From UBA3071 sp965369635 (GTDB lineage Bacteria > Chloroflexota > Anaerolineae > UBA3071): DNA of 5,740 nucleotides. A program made the translations under genes and the position numbers. The stretch's first letter is position 1. Every line of letters begins with the position of its first letter. Shown here piece after piece: positions 1 through 4,283 of the stretch. Below the pieces are notes generated by a model. The model searched no databases. It was not told where the DNA came from and worked only from the letters and a program-made list of their open reading frames with translations. The stretch lies in the NCBI GenBank assembly GCA_965369635.1, contig CBDURC010000198.1, positions 1 through 5,740 on the forward strand, in the 5' to 3' direction.

Positions 1-48
1 GCGGGTGGTGGGCCAGCGGCCGTGTAGTATCACACACAGGGTGACGTG

Positions 49-64
49 GTGGACACGTGTCCAC
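49..64. repeat. Perfect 16-bp palindrome, operator-like
   Basis: GTGGACACGTGTCCAC reads identically on both strands with no central spacer and has a CACGTG core. A spacer-less palindrome of this size fits a dimeric DNA-binding protein site better than an RNA hairpin. It lies about 130 bp past the stop of the minus-strand gene, so any regulated gene would be to the left, outside the window. The symmetry is seen directly; the operator role is inferred. Confidence 0.4.
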
Positions 65-82
65 GTAGCAGGAGATGCGCGG

Positions 83-100
83 CGCTGCAACGCGGCAGCG
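83..100 (-). terminator. Weak stem-loop downstream of the minus gene
   Basis: CGCTGC (83-88) and GCAGCG (95-100) form a 6-bp stem with a 6-nt loop, about 90 nt past the stop codon of the minus-strand gene. It is GC-rich but lacks a following U-tract in the minus-strand transcript, so termination is only a possibility. It may be incidental in GC-rich DNA. Confidence 0.15.
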
Positions 101-192
101 AAGCGAGACTGAGAGAAGCTGGACATGTAATGGGGAAAGCCGCGCCGCATCGACTGATATTGGGTTTATCTGGTCCACCAGCGTCGACGCCC

Positions 193-729
193 TCACCTGG
201 ACAGTCCTGATCGGGTTCGCAGGTTTGCGAACTGTGCGCTGACGTCGAACCAGATCTGCAAGCCGTCATCGCACTTCTGGACGTCGAACTGCCGGCCTCC
301 CTTCTCATGCAGTCTCTGCCCGAGGGATCTGCGGCCCAGGTAGGTCAGCACGGCGTATTCGTCGGCGTTGCGCAAGACGAGGTAGGGCTGCTGCTCGCTG
401 CCGTCGCCCGTGGATAGGATGCCCTCCACGAGGAGCAGCGCGATCCGGTGCTCGCGCTGCGCGGCCTCGTCTTGGCCCAGCTTCTCATAGACGATTGCCA
501 GCAGACGGTAGTAGTCAGGATTGGCGATCCAATGCGGCTGGATGGACTCCAGGAAGCGCAGGGCTTCCGCTAGCTTGCCTTGCGCAAGAAGCTCGTGGGC
601 AGGGCGAAGGGAGTTGGCGTAGGGTGCGTAGTTGGGGGAAGCGATCACCGCCTCGCGCAGCTGCAGGAAGTTCTCCGGCGATGCTTCACGAAGAAAGCGC
701 ACGAACGGGAGTCGAACAGATGTGTGCAT
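193..729 (-). CDS. TPR-like protein with DUF4919-like C-terminal region
   Basis: A 178-aa cytoplasmic protein with no signal peptide or membrane segment. The start ATG (complement of 727-729) is preceded by GAGG (complement of 737-740) at 7-nt spacing, and the stop is TGA. Residues about 41-66 and 72-100 form two helical pairs of TPR style (for example YYRLLAIVYEKLGQDEAA, 73-90). The C-terminal part has SGDG-like STGDG (106-110), then DEYAVLTYLG (123-132), and ends with LQIWFDVSAQF (157-167). This order resembles DUF4919, a family of unknown function that is often TPR-associated. I recognise it from pattern memory, not from a search. The molecular role is unknown; the TPR part suggests protein binding. 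It is divergently oriented from the protease operon with 836 bp between, so a functional link is possible but not shown. Family assignment moderate, gene reality high. Confidence 0.85.
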   Translation of the reverse strand: MHTSVRLPFVRFLREASPENFLQLREAVIASPNYAPYANSLRPAHELLAQGKLAEALRFLESIQPHWIANPDYYRLLAIVYEKLGQDEAAQREHRIALLLVEGILSTGDGSEQQPYLVLRNADEYAVLTYLGRRSLGQRLHEKGGRQFDVQKCDDGLQIWFDVSAQFANLRTRSGLSR

Positions 730-816
730 GTCCGCACCTCGGCGAGAACCAGCGGGCCTGGTGGGGTAGCCGCTGCGCCGGTGGACTACCGCACTCGGGC
801 TTGGGGTGACATCTAC

Positions 817-845
817 AGTGTAGCACAGGGTCGGAGTCAGAGCAA
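817..845 (-). promoter_or_regulatory. Candidate sigma70-type promoter for the minus-strand gene
   Basis: On the minus strand TTGCTC (complement of 840-845) and TACACT (complement of 817-822) are separated by exactly 17 nt. They match the consensus at 3/6 and 4/6, so the promoter is weak. The predicted start is near 810, giving a leader of about 80 nt before the ATG at 729. The -10 overlaps a small inverted repeat, CTACA-G-TGTAG (813-823), which could be a repressor contact site. Placement upstream of the gene supports it; the weak -35 argues for caution. Confidence 0.35.
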
Positions 846-849
846 GTCC

Positions 850-881
850 GCCGGAGGCTTCGCCACGCTCAAGCCTCCGGC
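850..881. repeat. 11-bp perfect inverted repeat (stem-loop)
   Basis: GCCGGAGGCTT (850-860) and AAGCCTCCGGC (871-881) are exact reverse complements around a 10-nt loop (861-870). It is among the strongest hairpins in the window. It lies directly upstream of the -35 of the candidate minus-strand promoter and about 85 bp before the -35 of the rightward promoter. There is no T-run on either side. It could be a REP-like extragenic repeat, an insulator or terminator between the divergent units, or an operator. Confidence 0.6.
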
Positions 882-964
882 TACGAGGTGTGGGCCCCGC
901 TGGGACTGTGGGGATCGACTGGCGATCGCGGATTGGACGAGACGACGGTGCCTCGCGGCGGTTC

Positions 965-993
965 TTGACTCCTCACCCTGTTTATGGTATATT
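965..993 (+). promoter_or_regulatory. Strong sigma70-type promoter facing the protease operon
   Basis: TTGACT (965-970) and TATATT (988-993) each match the sigma70 consensus at 5/6 and are separated by an ideal 17-nt spacer, in a locally AT-rich patch of otherwise GC-rich DNA. The predicted start is about 1000. If it drives the operon, the 5' leader is about 565 nt, long enough for structured regulation. Alternatively it makes a separate small RNA. It is the best promoter match I found in the window. Confidence 0.6.
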
Positions 994-1038
994 TATCGTG
1001 TCATTGGCGTCTGGCATGGCCAACCCCGGCTGTGTCGG

Positions 1039-1081
1039 GCTGGTCGACGCCAGCTTCCCAGGCTGGACACTCGTTCCAGCC
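1039..1081 (+). promoter_or_regulatory. Alternating complementary segments in the putative leader
   Basis: The segment reads GCTGG (1039-1043), CCAGC (1050-1054), GCTGG (1062-1066), CCAGC (1076-1080). Segments 1:2 form a compact stem, GCTGGT/GCCAGC counting one T-G wobble, around the loop CGAC. Segments 3:4 form a 7-bp stem, GGCTGGA (1061-1067) with TCCAGCC (1075-1081), around a 7-nt loop. Segments 2:3 can form an alternative 5-bp stem. This lies about 40 nt after the predicted start of the strong promoter, a layout like attenuators or riboswitches. The complementarity is direct; function is inferred. Confidence 0.3.
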
Positions 1082-1188
1082 GCCATCTGCATCGTTTCGC
1101 TGTAGCGGCAGACGACATCGCACCCTTACATCCCTCCTGCCGCCCATGCTCCAACCTGCCATAGCTGTCCATCCCGCCGCCCCCAGAG

Positions 1189-1243
1189 GGCTGTACTATG
1201 GGGAGGGGAACACGTGCCAAACACCATGGGGCCCGCGAACATC
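1189..1243. repeat. Diverged direct repeat, copy 1
   Basis: The core GGGAGGGGAACAC (1201-1213) is identical to 1287-1299 in copy 2, followed by a G/C difference and a shared TGCCA. The similarity continues more loosely into the next 20 nt (shared bases include a CCGC-like stretch). Upstream, over 1189-1200, the mismatches to copy 2 are almost all transitions, which suggests an ancestral unit of about 55 bp. It could be a transcription factor site or a decayed dispersed repeat. Confidence 0.5.
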
Positions 1244-1274
1244 GGGATTCGTGCCCGTCTCGCCGCCTGCGTGT

Positions 1275-1329
1275 GACTCCACCGCAGGGAGGGGAACACC
1301 TGCCAGAAACAACGCGGACCGCAATGCCA
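1275..1329. repeat. Diverged direct repeat, copy 2
   Basis: The partner of the copy at 1189-1243, offset by exactly 86 bp (about eight helical turns). The 13-nt core is at 1287-1299 and the TGCCA match at 1301-1305. This copy ends just upstream of a second candidate promoter (-35 at 1334), a position compatible with an activator site. Two copies and an 86-bp offset are too few and too far apart for a CRISPR array. Confidence 0.5.
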
Positions 1330-1333
1330 GGGC

Positions 1334-1362
1334 TTGACCGTCTCCACACCTTGAGTTCTGAT
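1334..1362 (+). promoter_or_regulatory. Second, weaker rightward promoter candidate
   Basis: TTGACC (1334-1339, 5/6 match) and TCTGAT (1357-1362, 4/6) are 17 nt apart. Transcription would begin near 1370, giving a leader of about 195 nt before the ATG at 1566. It sits directly after direct repeat copy 2. Its -10 is weaker than that of the promoter at 965-993; the two could act in tandem. Confidence 0.3.
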
Positions 1363-1448
1363 TGCTGGATTTCTGCCCTTCTGCCGGAACCCAGCAACAC
1401 CGGGGGGTAACAGGGGGCCGGGGCAGGCCGGCTCTGGCGCTGAGGGGA

Positions 1449-1550
1449 GAGATTGCTTCAGGGCCTCCGGCCCTTCGCAACAACAGACGTAGTGTCATCT
1501 CCGTCATGAGCGGCGCGGCAATGGCGTGCGGCGCTTTGCAATGACGGGAG
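1449..1550. repeat. REP-like palindromic extragenic element
   Basis: The left half begins GAGATTGCTTC (1449-1459), then a GGGCC-TCC-GGCCC hairpin (1461-1473), then TTCGCAA (1474-1480). TTGC (1453-1456) and GCAA (1477-1480) pair outside the hairpin. The right half is a 47-nt imperfect hairpin whose arms CCGTCAT (1501-1507) and ATGACGG (1541-1547) are perfect complements, with AGCG/CGCT and CGC/GCG pairs inside. The GAGATTGCTTC...GCAATGACGG vocabulary matches a dispersed REP/MITE-like repeat I know from Chloroflexota and other bacteria (memory, not a search). It ends 6 nt before the Shine-Dalgarno of the 494-aa protease gene, so it would lie in that mRNA's leader. Confidence 0.6.
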
Positions 1551-1565
1551 AGTAGGAACATAACC

Positions 1566-3050
1566 ATGCCTGACGACGAAATGCTCTACATCAACGGCAT
1601 CGACGCCGAGACGGGCGACTACCTGGTCGATCCGATGACCATCGAGGAGGCCGCCAGCTACGCGCGGGGGGAGCCGCACGATTCGCCGCTGGCCCGGCTG
1701 TTCAGTTGGCTGACCCGCCAACTGAGGCGGCGCCATCTGGCCGAGGGGCTGTCCAAGGAGGAGTTGTCCGACGTGGGCTGGGCGGTGGTGTTCCACCGGG
1801 ACGAGGGCGACGAGGTGAGGGAGGCCCTGGAGCCGCTGCTGGAGCAGCGCAAGAACCAGGTGGGCGAGGAGACGCTGGTCAAGACGCTGGAGTACGACGG
1901 CGCGCAGGACGCCCACGACTGGCTGCGGGATCACGGGGTGCTGCGCGGGGACATCGAGCCCTGGAACGTGCCCTACTACCTGCTGCTGGTGGGCAGCCCG
2001 CAGCGGATGCCCTTCCGCTTCGGCCGGCTCCTGCAGACGCAGTACGCGGTGGGCAGGATCCACTTCGACGATGCCGCGGGCTACGCTTGCTATGTGCAGA
2101 GCGTGCTGGACTATGAGACGGGCGCGGAGCCGCCCAACGCCAAGGAGGCGGTCTTCTTCGGCACCCGGCACACCTGGGACAAGGCCACACAACTGAGCGC
2201 CGACCTGCTGTTGGACCCGCTGGCCGATGGCCTGCCTCCCCAGGACGGCGACCCCGCCCTGCCCGCCGTGGCTGCCCTGAGGGGGTTCAGCAGCCGCAAG
2301 CTGCGGGCCGACGACGCCACGCGCGAGGCGCTGTGCGGCATCCTGGCCCCTCCCGCCGATAGCAAACCGCCGGCCTTCCTGTTCACCGCCACTCACGGCA
2401 TGGGCTATCGGCGGCCCCACCCCAATCAGGCCGCGCTGCACGGCGCGCTGCTTTGCCAGGATTGGAGCGGCATCGGCTCCTGGCGCGCCGAGCACTGCTT
2501 CACGGCCCAGGACCTGCCGGCCAACGCCCGCGTCCATGGCCTGATCGCCTTCCTCTTCGCCTGCTACAGCGGCGGCACGCCCACCCACGATCAGTACATG
2601 CACCGGCCCGGGAGCCCACCGCCCCAGATCGCCAACAACGCCTTCTACGCCGCGCTGCCCAGGGCGTTGCTGGCCCATCCCGGTGGGGGCAGTCTGGCCT
2701 GCATCGGTCACCTGGAGCGGACCTGGTCCTCGTCCTTCGTCTTGCGGGGACGGCCGGCGCTGGGCCGGTTTTCCCATGCCCTGGCCCAGATCCTGGGTGG
2801 TCAGCCGGTGGGCTACGCCATGCAGGCTTTTGGGCGGGCCTTCAGCTTCCTGTCGGCCGATCTGACGGAGCTGCAGGCGCAGGCCCGGATCGGCACCGAG
2901 GTCCCGGACGAGAAGATGGCCAGGTACTGGAGCCAACGCAATGACGCAGGTGGCTATGTCATCCTGGGCGACCCGGCCGTGCGGTTGCGGGTGGATGAGT
3001 TGGTGCATCCGGAGAATCGGGCCATCGTGGTTGGCGACGGGATCCCGTAG
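1566..3050 (+). CDS. Clan CD (C25/caspase-like) cysteine peptidase
   Basis: A 494-aa predicted cytoplasmic cysteine protease with no signal peptide or membrane segment. The start ATG is preceded by AGGA (1554-1557) at 8-nt spacing. The caspase-fold dyad is visible: His277 in FTATHGMGY (273-281), at the end of a hydrophobic strand, and Cys333 in FLFACYSGGTP (329-339). Upstream, YYLLLVGSP (137-145) and QYAVGRIHFD (159-168) match the conserved strands of gingipain/C25-like proteins, as does YVILGDPAVRL (464-474) near the C-terminus. Residues 1-65 are a less conserved helical, charged N-terminal part. Unlike secreted gingipains it has no propeptide, Ig-like or adhesin domain, so an intracellular regulatory or effector protease is more likely. 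It is the first gene of a run with a papain-type and a CHAT protease. The substrate is unknown. The fold and dyad are strongly supported; the exact family (C25-like versus another caspase-like branch) is less sure. Confidence 0.92.
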   Translation: MPDDEMLYINGIDAETGDYLVDPMTIEEAASYARGEPHDSPLARLFSWLTRQLRRRHLAEGLSKEELSDVGWAVVFHRDEGDEVREALEPLLEQRKNQVGEETLVKTLEYDGAQDAHDWLRDHGVLRGDIEPWNVPYYLLLVGSPQRMPFRFGRLLQTQYAVGRIHFDDAAGYACYVQSVLDYETGAEPPNAKEAVFFGTRHTWDKATQLSADLLLDPLADGLPPQDGDPALPAVAALRGFSSRKLRADDATREALCGILAPPADSKPPAFLFTATHGMGYRRPHPNQAALHGALLCQDWSGIGSWRAEHCFTAQDLPANARVHGLIAFLFACYSGGTPTHDQYMHRPGSPPPQIANNAFYAALPRALLAHPGGGSLACIGHLERTWSSSFVLRGRPALGRFSHALAQILGGQPVGYAMQAFGRAFSFLSADLTELQAQARIGTEVPDEKMARYWSQRNDAGGYVILGDPAVRLRVDELVHPENRAIVVGDGIP

Positions 3051-3169
3051 GCGCGATCCCACGAGGTTGCCCGGGCAGGTGGCGTAGGGGCGTCCCTTGT
3101 GGGCGCCCTCGGGCAGTCACAAGGCCTGCCGCTACAGGCTGAAGAACTCACACGAAAGGAGCAAGTCCC
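3051..3169 (+). promoter_or_regulatory. Intergenic spacer with three inverted repeats
   Basis: The 119-nt gap between the caspase-like and papain-like genes holds a 10-bp palindrome TGCCCGGGCA (3068-3077), an 8-bp stem with one bulged T and a 4-nt loop (3088-3096 with 3101-3108, loop TTGT) and a 5-bp stem GCCTG/CAGGC (3124-3128 with 3135-3139). None is followed by a T-run, so full termination is unlikely. They may stabilise or process the mRNA and uncouple expression of the two genes. I see no good promoter in this gap. Confidence 0.35.
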
Positions 3170-4261
3170 ATGGCAGACAAACAGGGAATACCGCTCACGA
3201 GCATCGACGGCTTCGACGCTGGGGCCGCCGAACGGCTGGTCACGCTGTGGATCACCACGGCGGAAGAGCTGGTGAGCGCCGCCAAGCAGGAGGGCGGGCT
3301 GGCAGGCCTGACCGAATTGCTGGAGATGCCGGAGGGCGACGTCACGGCGCTGGTGGATATGGCCGTGAACGCGCTGCCGCCGGAGGTCTCCTTCGCGCCC
3401 GGCGATCCCACTGGCTTCGCACTGGGGGCGCTGGACGAAGACGAGGGGGCGCACTCTGACGACGAACCGGTCTCTTTTGATGAACCGCCGCCGCCCTCCA
3501 TCGATATGCGCCATGGCATGCCACCAGTGCGCGACCAGGGTGGCAGAGGCACCTGCGTGGCCCAGGCCTGCGTGGCCGTGCGGGAGTATCTGCTGGGCGA
3601 AGACAGCGCCAGCGGCGATCTGTCCGAGCAGTTCCTGTATTGGGCCTGCAAGCAGCGAGACGGGATCCCGGAGCTGTCGGGGACCTGGATCCGGGTGGGC
3701 ATGGCGGCGCTGAAAGGGGATGGCGTGGGCACCGAGGCCACCTGGCGCTACAATCCCGTCGACGATCCGACCAACGAAGGCCAGGGTCCACCGCCCGCCG
3801 GCGCGCTGGCGGAAGCGCTGGAGTATCGCGTCAGCGACACGGAGAAGCTCCAGCCGCGCTGGCCGACCACTCTGAAGAAGGTGTTGGCCACGCCCAAGCC
3901 GGTGGCCTTCGCCGTGCCGGTCTACAACTACTGGTTCGGCGAGCCCGTGCGCAGCAGCGGCGACATCCGGCTGCCCCTGTCGTCGGACAGCGTGGCGGGC
4001 GGGCACGCTATGTGCATGGTGGGCTACGAGGATGACGCCGATGTGCCCGGCGGCGGCTACTTCATCATCCGCAACAGTTGGGGGACGGATAGCTGGGGCA
4101 AGGACAACGTGGTGCAAGCGGGCCATGGACGGCTGCCCTATGCCTACATGACCGGCTACGGCAAATCGGCCTACACGGCCAGCGCTGAGCCCCAGCCTGA
4201 CGGCGACTACGGCTCCTTCCTCGATTGGCTGCGGAAGATATGGAAGAGGATCTTCGGATAG
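3170..4261 (+). CDS. Papain-family (C1A) cysteine peptidase with N-terminal helical adaptor-like domain
   Basis: A 363-aa papain-fold protease. The start ATG has AAGGAG (3156-3161) at 8-nt spacing. The catalytic set is complete: oxyanion Gln123 and Cys129 in RDQGGRGTCVAQA (121-133, the papain Q-x5-C spacing), His279 in GGHAMCMVGY (277-286), and Asn302 in RNSWG (301-305). Residues about 8-68 form a compact helical region (SIDGFDAGAAERLVTLWITT, 11-30) resembling helix-hairpin-helix/DUF4332-like modules and replacing the usual C1A propeptide. A strongly acidic, proline-rich linker (about 70-113) joins it to the protease domain. The C-terminus (349-363) is a basic amphipathic helix. There is no signal peptide, which is unusual for papain relatives and points to intracellular action. 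It lies 119 bp after the caspase-like gene and 22 bp before the CHAT gene, so co-transcription is likely. The substrate is unknown; protease identity is near certain. Confidence 0.95.
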   Translation: MADKQGIPLTSIDGFDAGAAERLVTLWITTAEELVSAAKQEGGLAGLTELLEMPEGDVTALVDMAVNALPPEVSFAPGDPTGFALGALDEDEGAHSDDEPVSFDEPPPPSIDMRHGMPPVRDQGGRGTCVAQACVAVREYLLGEDSASGDLSEQFLYWACKQRDGIPELSGTWIRVGMAALKGDGVGTEATWRYNPVDDPTNEGQGPPPAGALAEALEYRVSDTEKLQPRWPTTLKKVLATPKPVAFAVPVYNYWFGEPVRSSGDIRLPLSSDSVAGGHAMCMVGYEDDADVPGGGYFIIRNSWGTDSWGKDNVVQAGHGRLPYAYMTGYGKSAYTASAEPQPDGDYGSFLDWLRKIWKRIFG

Positions 4262-4283
4262 GGGCAGAGGGTGGAGATGACCT

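Larger units (their letters stand above)
1..192. other. Non-coding flank downstream of the minus-strand gene
   Basis: I see no convincing gene here. A minus-strand reading frame crossing this stretch (308 to 30) overlaps the better-supported minus gene and is low-complexity Ser/Cys/Pro-rich, as expected of a shadow frame. The stretch holds a perfect 16-bp palindrome (49-64), a 6-bp-arm stem-loop (83-100) and a small CTGGT-CC-ACCAG inverted repeat (170-181), just past the stop codon of the minus gene. None of them is followed by a T-run on either strand, so there is no canonical intrinsic terminator. Confidence 0.5.
730..1565. other. 836-bp divergent intergenic regulatory region
   Basis: No supported protein gene lies here. 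The frames open in it are short, overlap one another on both strands, lack recognisable motifs and mostly lack ribosome binding sites. What it does hold is structured: a minus-strand promoter (817-845), an 11-bp inverted repeat (850-881), an AT-richer patch with a near-consensus rightward promoter (965-993), a series of interchangeable short stems (1039-1081), two diverged direct repeats (1189-1243 and 1275-1329), a second promoter candidate (1334-1362), a G-rich tract (about 1403-1450) and a REP-like element (1449-1550). The length and structure suggest a regulated long leader or an unannotated RNA. Confidence 0.5.

Noticed and set aside
922..929. GCGATCGC octamer (also inside CGCGATCGCG at 4289-4298), as in the HIP1 repeats of cyanobacteria
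   Set aside because: Only two occurrences in 5.7 kb, far below the density in HIP1-rich genomes; plausible by chance in GC-rich DNA.
1189..1329. CRISPR array
   Set aside because: Only two imperfect copies, with an 86-bp offset and loose ends; there is no regular repeat-spacer pattern and no cas gene.
984..1544. Plus-strand frames of 60-117 codons in the intergenic region (984-1337, 1198-1410, 1362-1544)
   Set aside because: They overlap each other, lack recognisable motifs, start without good Shine-Dalgarno sequences or upstream of the predicted transcription start, and run through repeats.
993..1567. Minus-strand frames in the intergenic region (993-1400, 1126-1347, 1196-1567)
   Set aside because: Arg/Gly/Ser/Pro-rich shadow-like translations overlapping in several frames; the apparent internal peptide similarity comes from the DNA direct repeats, not from protein constraint.
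1458..3062. 534-codon open frame on the minus strand, and similar long minus frames at 2954-4381 and 4065-5516
   Set aside because: They lie antisense to the plus-strand protease genes, which show intact catalytic motifs. Their products are Gln/Arg/Pro/Gly-rich low-complexity sequences without motifs, typical of shadow frames in GC-rich DNA with G/C-biased third positions.
3088..3108. Intrinsic terminator after the caspase-like gene
   Set aside because: The stem has a bulge and is followed by CTCGGGC rather than a T-tract, so a strong terminator is not supported.
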